Positions 18,014 through 25,596 of a DNA stretch of 64,000 bases are shown here, in pieces. Positions within the stretch are counted from its first letter, which is position 1, and the number at the start of each line of letters is the position of its first letter. Origin of the DNA: Acidiferrimicrobium sp. IK (GTDB lineage Bacteria > Actinomycetota > Acidimicrobiia > Acidimicrobiales > Palsa-688); contig NZ_JAIMCB010000017.1 of the NCBI RefSeq assembly GCF_025499425.1, forward strand, positions 26,435-90,434, given 5' to 3'. Below the pieces are notes generated by a model. The model ran no database searches, was not told where the DNA came from, and worked only from the letters and a program-made list of their open reading frames with translations. A program made the position numbers and the translations under genes.

Positions 18014-19282
18014 GTGACCGAATCGATCACCGTCACCGACAACCGCAGCGGCGAGGTAGTCGAGATCCCCATCGTCGATGGTGGGGTCTCGGCTGACGAG
18101 TTCCGCAAGCTGCTGCCGGGAGTCTGGTTCCATGACCCGGCGTTTCTGACGACGGCCGTAGCCTCGAGCGCCATCACCTATCTCGACGGTGACAACGGGG
18201 TCCTGCGCTACCGCGGGTATCCCATTGAGCAGCTGGCCGAGAAGTCGTCGTACCTGGAGGTGGCCTACCTGCTCTTGAAGGGCGAGCTGCCCACCTCCGA
18301 GCAGCTGAGCACCTGGACCGACGACATCACCAACCACACCTACATCCACGAGAACTTCCGGAAGCGGTTCCTCGACGGGTTCCACTACGACGCCCACCCG
18401 ATGGGGATGCTCGTATCGGGCCTGGCTGCGCTCTCGACGTTCTACCCCGAGGCCAAGCAGGTCACCGACCCCGAGGTCCGGCAGCGCCAGATCGTCCGGC
18501 TGATCGCCAAGGCCCCGACCCTGGCCGCGGCCGCCCACCGCTTCAGCCTGGGCATGCCGTTCGTCTACCCCGACAACAGCCTCAGCTTCACCGAGAACTT
18601 CCTCTCAATGATGTGGAAGGTCGCCGAGCCGCGCTACGAGCCGGACCCGGCGCTGGCCCGAGCCCTCGACGTGCTGTTCATCCTCCACGCCGACCACGAG
18701 CAAAACTGCGGCACCCTCGCCATGCGCACCGTCGGCTCGTCCCACGCCGACCCGTACTCCGCCGCCGCGGCCGCCGCCGCCGCCCTCTACGGCCCCCGCC
18801 ACGGCGGCGCCAACGAGGCGGTCCTGCGGATGCTGACCCAGATCGGGTCGATCGACAACGTCGACGCGTTCATCGCCGACGTCAAGGCCGGGAAGGGCAA
18901 GCTTCAAGGCTTCGGGCACCGGGTCTACAAGAACTACGACCCGCGGGCCAAGATCATCAAGAAGACCGCTGACGAGGTGTTCGCCGTCACCGGCCCCAAC
19001 CCGCTCCTCGACATCGCCCTCAAGCTCGAGGAGGTGGCGCTGTCGGACGAGTACTTCGTGTCCCGCAAGCTGTACCCGAACGTCGACTTCTACTCCGGCC
19101 TCATCTACCAGGCGATGGGCTTCCCGACCGGTATGTTCACGGTTCTCTTCGCCATCCCCCGCACCGCCGGCTGGCTGTCGCACTGGCAGGAGCTGCTGGA
19201 GCAGGACAGCAAGATCTACCGGCCCCGCCAGATCTGGACCGGTGCCGACGAACGCGACTACGTGGAGCTCAACAAGCGGTAG
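18014..19282 (+). CDS. gltA: Citrate synthase
   Basis: A full-length (422 aa) hexameric-type II citrate synthase that condenses oxaloacetate and acetyl-CoA at the entry of the TCA cycle. The catalytic signatures are ILHADHEQNCGT (His), LYGPRHGGANEAV (His) and YPNVDFYSGLIY (Asp). GFGHRVYKNYDPRA is the CoA/citrate-binding block. The GTG start has the purine-rich AGGGGGAG eight bases upstream. Two strong hairpins follow the stop. Confidence 0.97.
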   Translation: MTESITVTDNRSGEVVEIPIVDGGVSADEFRKLLPGVWFHDPAFLTTAVASSAITYLDGDNGVLRYRGYPIEQLAEKSSYLEVAYLLLKGELPTSEQLSTWTDDITNHTYIHENFRKRFLDGFHYDAHPMGMLVSGLAALSTFYPEAKQVTDPEVRQRQIVRLIAKAPTLAAAAHRFSLGMPFVYPDNSLSFTENFLSMMWKVAEPRYEPDPALARALDVLFILHADHEQNCGTLAMRTVGSSHADPYSAAAAAAAALYGPRHGGANEAVLRMLTQIGSIDNVDAFIADVKAGKGKLQGFGHRVYKNYDPRAKIIKKTADEVFAVTGPNPLLDIALKLEEVALSDEYFVSRKLYPNVDFYSGLIYQAMGFPTGMFTVLFAIPRTAGWLSHWQELLEQDSKIYRPRQIWTGADERDYVELNKR

Positions 19283-19287
19283 CCCCG

Positions 19288-19311
19288 CCGGCGGCGCCCA
19301 GGCGCCGCCGG
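19288..19311 (+). terminator. Hairpin after gltA
   Basis: CCGGCGGCGC (19288-19297) pairs perfectly with GCGCCGCCGG (19302-19311) around CCAG, five bases after the gltA stop. There is no T-tract. It is a probable terminator. Confidence 0.55.
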
Positions 19312-19328
19312 GCCGCGCCGCTCCCGAT

Positions 19329-19363
19329 CCAGGTCCCTCAGCGCTTGGCGCTGAGGGACCTGG
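19329..19363. terminator. 16-bp perfect hairpin spanning the tesB stop codon
   Basis: CCAGGTCCCTCAGCGC (19329-19344) and GCGCTGAGGGACCTGG (19348-19363) form an uninterrupted 16-bp stem with a three-base TTG loop. The tesB stop (19338-19340) and its last codons are inside the stem. It is placed between convergent gltA and tesB, so it could terminate both strands. Confidence 0.65.
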
Positions 19364-20234
19364 CCGCTTCGGACGCGGTGGTCGGCCGGTGGGTGCGCAG
19401 CAACCCCTCCTGGACGACGGTGACGGCGAGGTCGCCGTTGCGGGTGTAGATCGTGCCGACGGCCAAGCCCCGTCCGCCGGCGGCGATCGGGCTGCGTTGG
19501 GTGTAGAGCAGCCAGTCGTCGGCTCGAAGCGGCCGATGGAACCACATCGCGTGGTCCAGGCTGACCTGCTGCGCGTCAGGGTCGTCCCAGATGAGCCCGT
19601 GGGGAAGCATGATCGTGTCAAGCAAGGTCAGATCGCTGGCGTAGGCGACGATGCAGGCGTGCAGCATCGGGTCGTCGTCGAGCTTCCCATCGGCCCGGAA
19701 CCACATGGCGTGCTCGGGGGCTCGAGGCGGAGAGTCGGGGCCGTTGCGCACCGGGTCGCCGATGTAGCGGACGTCGACGGGCCGCGGTCGATCGTGCCAG
19801 CCCCCCAACCGCTCTCCGTGGCGTTCGCGCCAATCGGGGAGGGTCTCGGGGTCGGGTACCGGCGGCATCGGGGTCTGATGGGCGACGCCTTCCTCGGGGA
19901 CGTGGAAGGACGCCGAGAGGTGGAAAATTGCCTCGCCCCGCTGGATCGCCGCCACCCGGCGGGTCGTGAACGACCGGCCGTCGCGGATGCGGTCGACCTC
20001 GTAGAGGATGGGGATGGTCGGGTCACCCGGGCGCAAGAAGTACGCCTGGAGGGAGTGCACGGAGCGCAGATCGTCGCGGGTCACTGTCCGTCCCGCCGCC
20101 ACCAGCGCCTGGGCCGCGACCTGACCGCCGAAGACACGCAGGCCCGGGCCTGCCGGGCTTGTCCCCCGGTATATGTCGACCTCCACCGCCTCGAGGTCGA
20201 GGGTGGCGACGAGGTCGTCGAGGGCGGCTGTCAC
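19338..20234 (-). CDS. tesB: Acyl-CoA thioesterase II (TesB)
   Basis: A 298-residue double-hotdog thioesterase that hydrolyses acyl-CoA to free acid and CoA. The N-terminal hotdog contains GLRVFGGQVAAQALVAA and SLQAYFLRPGD, with the SFTTRRVAAIQ strand. The C-terminal hotdog contains the LDHAMWFHRPLRADDWLLY block and the GRGLAVGTIYTRNGDLAVTV end, both standard for TesB. GTG 20234 (VTAALDDLVATLDLE) was chosen to match the usual family start; an upstream in-frame extension is basic and unlike TesB. Its 3' end is folded into a 16-bp hairpin shared with gltA. Confidence 0.92.
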   Translation of the reverse strand: MTAALDDLVATLDLEAVEVDIYRGTSPAGPGLRVFGGQVAAQALVAAGRTVTRDDLRSVHSLQAYFLRPGDPTIPILYEVDRIRDGRSFTTRRVAAIQRGEAIFHLSASFHVPEEGVAHQTPMPPVPDPETLPDWRERHGERLGGWHDRPRPVDVRYIGDPVRNGPDSPPRAPEHAMWFRADGKLDDDPMLHACIVAYASDLTLLDTIMLPHGLIWDDPDAQQVSLDHAMWFHRPLRADDWLLYTQRSPIAAGGRGLAVGTIYTRNGDLAVTVVQEGLLRTHRPTTASEAARSLSAKR

Positions 20235-20332
20235 CCCGCCATTGTGGCCCACGCTCACGCCGGCGCGTCCCGCCGGCCCGTCCCACGACCCGCGCGGCCT
20301 GCCGATGGAGCGCTGGGGGTAGGGTGACGGGA

Positions 20333-20863
20333 ATGGCAAGGAGCGTGCACGGCGTGCGTGACCGTCTGCGCAGCCCAGAAGGCCAGAAGCTGCTCAAGTA
20401 CTCGGCGGCGTCGGTGGTCTCGGTGGTCACCAGCGTGGTCTTCCTGGTCATCTTCGATGGTCTCATCGGGTGGCCTGCGGTGGTGTCGAGCACCCTGGCG
20501 ACGGCGATCGCCACCATCCCGTCCTATGAGCTCAACAGGAAGTGGGCGTGGGGCAAGTCGGGCCGGGGCCACCTGTGGAAAGAAGTGGTGCCGTTCTGGG
20601 CGCTGGCGTTTCTCGGCTGGGGGTTCTCCACGCTCTGCGTCGACGTCGCCGAGAGCTTCGCCCAGCACCACCACTACGCCCACCTGCTCAAGACCGGGCT
20701 GGTGACGGTGGTCTACGTCGCCGCCTTCGGGGTTCTTTGGGTCGCGAAGTTCGTGATCTTCAACAAGTTGCTGTTCGTCCACGACCACCACCACGACACG
20801 ATCAACACCACCAGCGCCCCGGTGTGGACCGCGGAGCCCGACCAGGCCGGAGCGTTCGACTGA
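20333..20863 (+). CDS. GtrA family membrane protein
   Basis: A 176-residue protein with four predicted transmembrane helices: VVSVVTSVVFLVIFDGLIGW, VVSSTLATAIATIPSYEL, WALAFLGWGFSTLCV and VTVVYVAAFGVLWVAKFVIF. The YELNRKWAW motif in the loop is characteristic of GtrA, a family thought to help move polyprenyl-linked sugars across the membrane. The C-terminus is His-rich (HDHHHDTIN) and cytoplasmic. The start is ATG 20333, with GGGGGTAGGG upstream. It heads a cluster with methyltransferases and glycosyltransferases and is divergent from tesB. Confidence 0.85.
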   Translation: MARSVHGVRDRLRSPEGQKLLKYSAASVVSVVTSVVFLVIFDGLIGWPAVVSSTLATAIATIPSYELNRKWAWGKSGRGHLWKEVVPFWALAFLGWGFSTLCVDVAESFAQHHHYAHLLKTGLVTVVYVAAFGVLWVAKFVIFNKLLFVHDHHHDTINTTSAPVWTAEPDQAGAFD

Positions 20864-20880
20864 CCCCCTCGGTCCTCGAG

Positions 20881-21489
20881 GTGGCGCACGCGACCAAGGG
20901 GTTCATGCCAGACGACGAGGGGATGGCCCTCCACGAGGCGGGAAGACGGGCCGCTGCGGCCGGCGCCGGTCCCCTTCTCGAGATCGGCACCTACTGCGGC
21001 AAGTCCGCGCTGTACCTCGGCGACGCAGCCAGAAGCCACGGCCAGGTGCTCTTCAGCGTCGACCACCACCGCGGCTCGGAGGAAAACCAGGCGGGATGGG
21101 ACCACCACGACGCCGAGGTGGTGGACGCCTCGGGCCGGATGGACACGTTGCCCTTCGCTCGCCGGGCGGTGGCCGCCGCCGGGCTCGAAGCCCACGTGGT
21201 GCTGATCGTCGGCCCGTCGGTGACGGTGGCATCCGCGTGGAGCACGCCGCTGGCGTTGCTGTTCATCGACGGCGGCCACGGCGAGGACGTGGCGTGGGCC
21301 GACTACCGGGCCTGGGCCCCCAAGGTCGCGGAGGGCGGCATGCTCGCCATCCACGACGTTTTCGAGGATCCCGCTGATGGCGGCCGCCCCCCCTACGACC
21401 TGTACCGCCACGCCATCGCGTCAGGGCGATTCGCGGAGCAGCCCGACGCCGGGTGCGGCAGCCTTCGGGTCCTGCGGCGGCTCGCGTAA
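20881..21489 (+). CDS. Class I SAM-dependent methyltransferase (Methyltransf_24-like)
   Basis: A protein of about 202 residues with a Rossmann-type methyltransferase core. LLEIGTYCGKSALYLG is motif I, FSVDHHRGSEENQAGW is motif II with a conserved His pair, and LLFIDGGHGEDVAWADY is the acidic motif, followed by GGMLAIHDVF. The IDGGH and HDVFEDPADGGRPPY segments mark the Methyltransf_24 subgroup found in actinobacterial glycan and secondary-metabolite clusters. GTG 20881 lies 17 bases past the GtrA stop; ATG 20908 is an alternative. The substrate is unknown. Confidence 0.8.
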   Translation: MAHATKGFMPDDEGMALHEAGRRAAAAGAGPLLEIGTYCGKSALYLGDAARSHGQVLFSVDHHRGSEENQAGWDHHDAEVVDASGRMDTLPFARRAVAAAGLEAHVVLIVGPSVTVASAWSTPLALLFIDGGHGEDVAWADYRAWAPKVAEGGMLAIHDVFEDPADGGRPPYDLYRHAIASGRFAEQPDAGCGSLRVLRRLA

Positions 21490-21500
21490 CGGCTAGGCGG

Positions 21501-21569
21501 TAGCCGGCGGGCTATCGGGTAGCCGGCGGGCTATCGGGTCGCCGGTGGGCCTATCGGATAGCCGGTGGG
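21501..21569 (+). repeat. Tandem 19-bp repeat, about 3.6 copies
   Basis: Unit TAGCCGGCGGGCTATCGGG occurs at 21501-21519 and 21520-21538. A diverged copy (21539-21558) and a partial copy (21559-21569) follow. Each perfect unit contains the inverted repeat TAGCC-GGCG-GGCTA. It fills the space between two convergent genes and overlaps the last codons of the minus-strand glycosyltransferase. Confidence 0.85.
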
Positions 21570-22258
21570 TGCAGGCCGGATCGCCACAGCGCGACCCGCA
21601 GCCGGAGCAGGCCCATGAGGGTGCGAGGGATCCGGCGGGCGATCGAGGTGCGCGGCGGGCGGCCGTCTGAGACAGTGACTGGCACCTCCGTGACGGTGAG
21701 CCCGGCCCGCTCCGCTCGCAGCACCACCTCCGTGTCGAAGATGTCCCCGCCGAAAAGGCAGGTGCGGACATGGGGGAGCAGCGCCTCGCGCTCCAGCAGC
21801 TTGAGGCCGTGCGTGTCGCTGACCTTCAGCCCGAACGCCACCTTGAGCAAGGTGGAGAAGACCGCGGTCACGATCCGCCTGGCGACGGGACGGCCGTCGT
21901 CGGCCCCAGGGCCGCGCTTGGAGCCGACGACGATCGCCGCGGCTTCCTGCTCGGCGGCTTTGCGGGCCGCGTCGACGAACTCCAGGTTCACGAGATCGAC
22001 GTCGAAGTTGATGACCTGGCGCCCGGACGCCGCGACGAACCCGGCCCGCAGGGCCCGGCCGTAGTCGGCGTGGGGCAAGGAGAGGACCGACACCTCCTCC
22101 ATCGCCGCTGCCATCCGGGCCGCCACCGCCGCGGTGTCGTCGGTGGAGCCGTTCTCCACGACCAGCACCTCGAAGGCGTCCCCGCGTTCCCGCAACCCGG
22201 TGACGGCGCGGCGCAGAGCCTCCTCCAGGTAGGACGCTTCGTTGTGCGCCGGCATCAC
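21551..22258 (-). CDS. Family 2 glycosyltransferase (dolichyl-phosphate sugar synthase-like)
   Basis: A GT-A fold family 2 enzyme of 235 residues. PAHNEASYL opens the nucleotide-binding strand, VLVVENGSTDDTAAVA follows, and the metal/UDP-binding acidic patch is FDVDLVNLEF where DxD is expected. A later segment reads GLKVSDTHGLKLL, typical of DPM1/GtrB-like polyprenyl-phosphate sugar transferases. The only usable start is GTG 22258, but the frame remains open upstream as far as a TAG, encoding PGPSLSIV, the expected first strand. True initiation may therefore be at a non-standard codon. The 3' end runs into the tandem repeat. GtrA nearby is a plausible partner. Confidence 0.8.
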   Translation of the reverse strand: MMPAHNEASYLEEALRRAVTGLRERGDAFEVLVVENGSTDDTAAVAARMAAAMEEVSVLSLPHADYGRALRAGFVAASGRQVINFDVDLVNLEFVDAARKAAEQEAAAIVVGSKRGPGADDGRPVARRIVTAVFSTLLKVAFGLKVSDTHGLKLLEREALLPHVRTCLFGGDIFDTEVVLRAERAGLTVTEVPVTVSDGRPPRTSIARRIPRTLMGLLRLRVALWRSGLHPPAIR

Positions 22259-22514
22259 GATGGAGAGGGAGGGACCAGGCTGGCCGGATGCGGCTTCGAT
22301 GCAGGAACGCTAGCGGCCTCCACGCACGAGCCGCGGCCGGTGCGTCTGTACAGTTGGGCATCGACCTCCTCGTTGTCTCCATGGCCAGCCGGCGCCCGAC
22401 TCCGAACGTGCCCCGCGTCGCGGTGGCTGGCGCCCCGCTGGCTGCGCGGGCGTGACGGCATCTGGTTCGTCCCAGTTTGACCGCCCGTCGTCCACCGGTC
22501 AGAGTCTGAGGCTC

Positions 22515-23795
22515 ATGACCGACGAGTCCCTCCGGATAGCGCTGCTGGTGTACCGGGGGAACCCGCACTCCGGCGGTCAGGGCGTCTACACGCGTTACTT
22601 GGCGCGAGAACTGACCGAGCTGGGGCACCGGGTGACGGTATTCGCCGGTCAACCCTGGCCGCTGCTCGACGACGGGGTCGGTTTCGTGCCGGTGCCCAGC
22701 CTGGACCTGTACCGCCAGCCCGACCCGTTCCGGGTGCCCAAGATGGGCGAGTTCCGCTCGGCGGTTGACGTCATGGAGTTCGCTCTCATGTGCACCGCCG
22801 GCTTCCCCGAGCCGCGAACGTTCAGCATCCGCGTCCGCAGGGCTCTGGCTGCCAGGCGCGGGCAGTTCGACGTGGTCCACGACAACCAGACCTTCGGTCG
22901 GGCGCTGCTCGGGATCATGAGCGATGGCTGGCCGGTACTCGGCACCTGCCACCACCCGATCACCGTCGACCGGGTCCTCGACCTGGCCCACGCCGACGGG
23001 TTCAAGAAGCGGCTCACCGTCCGCCGCTGGTACGGGTTCGTCGAGATGCAAAAGCGGGTCGCCCGCCGCTTCCCGCGGGTCGTGACCGTCTCCGAATCCT
23101 CCAAACGCGACATCGTCGAGCAGATGGGGTTGCAAGAGGAGCGAGTGCAGGTCGTGCCGATCGGAGCCGATCACACCCACTTCCGACCGCACCCCGAGAT
23201 CGCCAAGGTGCCGGGGCGGATCATGACCACCGCCAGCGCCGACGCCCCGATGAAGGGCCTGATCCCGCTCCTCGAGGCCCTGGCCAAGCTGCGCGTCGAG
23301 CGGCCCGACGCCCACCTGCTGGTGGTGGGCCGGTTGAAGGAGCAGAGCCCAGTGGCGGCCGCCATCGCCCGTCTCGGGCTCAGCGAGCACGTCACCTTCG
23401 CCTCCGGGGTCAGCGACGACCGCCTCGTCGAGCTCTACGCCGAAGCCCAGGTGGCCGTGGTGCCGTCCCTCTACGAGGGGTTCTCGCTGCCGGCAGTGGA
23501 GGCCATGGCGTGCGGGGTGCCGCTCGTGACCACCACCGGTGGCGCGCTGCCGGAGGTGGTCGGCGCCGACGGGGTCACCGGCATGCTCGTCGCGCCGGGC
23601 GACCCGGGCCAGCTGACCCACGCCATCAGCCGCGTCCTCGAGGACGACGAGCTGTCCGCTCGGCTGTCGGTCGCCGGCCGGGCCCGGGTCCTGGAGCGCT
23701 TCACCTGGCAGGCGTGCGCGGCCGCGACCGCCGAGCACTACCGCTGGGTCCTCGACCGGGCACGAGCCGAGCAGAGCGCGGTGGGCTCATGCTGA
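22515..23795 (+). CDS. Family 4 (GT-B) glycosyltransferase
   Basis: A 426-residue GT-B glycosyltransferase. The N-terminal domain starts RIALLVYRGNPHSGGQGVY, the glycine-rich acceptor loop of GT4 enzymes. The C-terminal donor domain has GRIMTTASADAPMKGLIPLL and the EX7E-type signature YEGFSLPAVEAMACGVPLV. No signal or membrane segment is present, so it acts at the cytoplasmic face. ATG 22515 was chosen because upstream in-frame codons are low quality. The methyltransferase gene overlaps its last seven bases, so the products are probably made together. Confidence 0.88.
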   Translation: MTDESLRIALLVYRGNPHSGGQGVYTRYLARELTELGHRVTVFAGQPWPLLDDGVGFVPVPSLDLYRQPDPFRVPKMGEFRSAVDVMEFALMCTAGFPEPRTFSIRVRRALAARRGQFDVVHDNQTFGRALLGIMSDGWPVLGTCHHPITVDRVLDLAHADGFKKRLTVRRWYGFVEMQKRVARRFPRVVTVSESSKRDIVEQMGLQEERVQVVPIGADHTHFRPHPEIAKVPGRIMTTASADAPMKGLIPLLEALAKLRVERPDAHLLVVGRLKEQSPVAAAIARLGLSEHVTFASGVSDDRLVELYAEAQVAVVPSLYEGFSLPAVEAMACGVPLVTTTGGALPEVVGADGVTGMLVAPGDPGQLTHAISRVLEDDELSARLSVAGRARVLERFTWQACAAATAEHYRWVLDRARAEQSAVGSC

Positions 23796-24508
23796 CCGTC
23801 CGCTACGACAGGCTCGGGGTCCAGCCGGGCGACCGGCTCATGGACATGGGCGCAGGCGGCGGCCGCCACGCCTTCGAGGCGATGCGCCGCGGCGCGGTGG
23901 TCATCGCCGTCGACGCCGATTCCGGGGAGGTGAAAAACGCCGCCGGGATGATGCAGGCCATGGTGAGCGAGGACCGCGCGACGCGCGCCAGCGGAGGCCG
24001 GGGAGCGGCCACGGTCGGCAACGCCCTGTCCCTCCCGTTCGCTGACGGCACCTTCGACCGGATCATCGCCGCCGAAGTGCTCGAGCACATCCCCGACGAC
24101 CGAGGCGCCATCGCCGAGCTGGCCCGGGTGCTCCGCCCCGGCGGGACGATCGCAGTCACCGTCCCACGGTGGCTGCCGGAACTGGTCACATGGGCGATCT
24201 CCGACGACTACCACATGGTCCCGGGCGGCCACGTTCGCATCTACCGCCGGTCGGTGCTCACCCGCCGCCTCGAAGCCGCCGGGCTGTCCCCCTACGGCGG
24301 CCACCACGCCCACGCCCTTCACAGCCCGTACTGGTGGCTGAAAGCCGCGGTCGGGGTCGACAACGCCGAGCACCCGCTGGTGCGCGCCTACCACCGGATG
24401 CTGGTTTGGGACATCACCGCTCACACCCCGGTCACCAGGCTGCCCGAGAAGGTGTTGAACCCTGTGCTCGGCAAGAGCACGGTCATCTACCTGCGAAAGC
24501 CGGCATGA
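23789..24508 (+). CDS. Class I SAM-dependent methyltransferase (Methyltransf_11-like)
   Basis: A 239-residue methyltransferase with motif I LMDMGAGGGRHAFEAMRRG, the acidic strand VIAVDADSGE, motif IV FADGTFDRIIAAEVLEHI and VLRPGGTIAVTVP. The C-terminal half is longer than a minimal core and ends in an aromatic stretch (HSPYWWLKAAVGV). The ATG lies inside the end of the glycosyltransferase gene (7-base overlap), and its own TGA overlaps the next ATG by four bases. This three-gene coupling suggests a single pathway; the substrate is probably the glycan or lipid made by the neighbours. Confidence 0.85.
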   Translation: MLTVRYDRLGVQPGDRLMDMGAGGGRHAFEAMRRGAVVIAVDADSGEVKNAAGMMQAMVSEDRATRASGGRGAATVGNALSLPFADGTFDRIIAAEVLEHIPDDRGAIAELARVLRPGGTIAVTVPRWLPELVTWAISDDYHMVPGGHVRIYRRSVLTRRLEAAGLSPYGGHHAHALHSPYWWLKAAVGVDNAEHPLVRAYHRMLVWDITAHTPVTRLPEKVLNPVLGKSTVIYLRKPA

Positions 24509-25560
24509 CCTCAGACGCTGCTGTCCTCACCGCCGCCGAGGTGGCCCAGACCGCGGAGTGGATCGCCTCGGTGCAGCTGCCCTCAGGGCAGATCCCGTGG
24601 TACCCGGGAGGCCACGCCGACCCGTGGAACCACACGGAGGCCGCGATGGCGCTGGCCGTCGCCGGTCGAGTGGAGGAGGCCGAGGCCGCCTACGACTGGT
24701 TGCGTAGCACCCAGCTGCCGGACGGGTCTTGGTGCCTGTATTACCTGGCCGACGGCGTGGAGGAGCCCCGCCGCGACCCGAACGTGTGCGCCTACGTGGC
24801 CGCAGGCACCTGGTGGCACTTCTTGACCACCGGGGACCGGCCGTTCGTCGATCGCATGTGGCCGGTCGTCGAGCGGGCCGTCGAGTTCGTGTTGGGGCTG
24901 CAGCGCCCTTCGGGGGAGATCGTCTGGTCACGCGACGCCGACGGGGTCGCCGGCCGCTTCGCTCTGCTCACCGCCAACGCGTCGATCCACCACAGCCTCC
25001 GCTGCGCCGTCGCGCTCGCCGCGGCGGTCGGCGAGCAGCGCCCCGACTGGGAGCTGGCCGCGGCCCAGGTCGGCGCGGCGGTCGCTCACCGCCCCTCGGC
25101 GTTCCTGTCCAAGGACAGCTGGGCGATGGACTGGTACTACCCGGTCCTCGGCGGCGCCCTGACCGGTGAGCGGGCCGCGGAGCGCATCGACGGGTCTTGG
25201 AACGAGTTCGTGATGCCCGGCGTCGGAGTCCGCTGCGTCGTGACCAACCCTTGGGTGACCGCCGCGGAGACCGCCGAGTGCGTGATGGCCCTCGACGCCA
25301 TCGGACGGCGCGACCAGGCCGCCGAGCTGCTGTCGTGGACCGGCCACCTCCGCGACCACGACGGGGCGTACTGGACCGGGTGCGTGCACCCGCAGTGCGT
25401 CCGGTACCCCGGCGGCGAGCGCTCGACCTACACCTCTGCCGCGGTCATCCTCGCCGACCACGTGCTGTCGTCGAGCGCTGCGACCGCGGGCCTGTTCCGA
25501 GGCGAGACGCTCGGCCCGGCGCTGGACCTCGGCGAGCTGGAGACCTCCACCGACCGCTGA
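24505..25560 (+). CDS. Alpha/alpha-toroid (prenyltransferase/glucoamylase-like) protein
   Basis: A 351-residue protein built from helical hairpins with repeated QLPSGQIPWYPGG, QLPDGSWCLYYL and QRPSGEIVWSRD turns, the QxxxGxW-like repeats of prenyltransferase/squalene-cyclase toroids. Related actinobacterial proteins are often named prenyltransferase (recalled). No DXDD cyclase motif or farnesyltransferase zinc site was found, so catalysis is unproven. Aromatic and acidic residues (KDSWAMDWYYPVL, NEFVMPG, NPWVTAAETAE) could also suit a glycan-active barrel of the GH15 type. The ATGA overlap with the methyltransferase places it last in the operon. Confidence 0.7.
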   Translation: MTSDAAVLTAAEVAQTAEWIASVQLPSGQIPWYPGGHADPWNHTEAAMALAVAGRVEEAEAAYDWLRSTQLPDGSWCLYYLADGVEEPRRDPNVCAYVAAGTWWHFLTTGDRPFVDRMWPVVERAVEFVLGLQRPSGEIVWSRDADGVAGRFALLTANASIHHSLRCAVALAAAVGEQRPDWELAAAQVGAAVAHRPSAFLSKDSWAMDWYYPVLGGALTGERAAERIDGSWNEFVMPGVGVRCVVTNPWVTAAETAECVMALDAIGRRDQAAELLSWTGHLRDHDGAYWTGCVHPQCVRYPGGERSTYTSAAVILADHVLSSSAATAGLFRGETLGPALDLGELETSTDR

Positions 25561-25596
25561 TCCCGACCGCTCCCCGGCTCGAGCCGTCCCGCCGGC

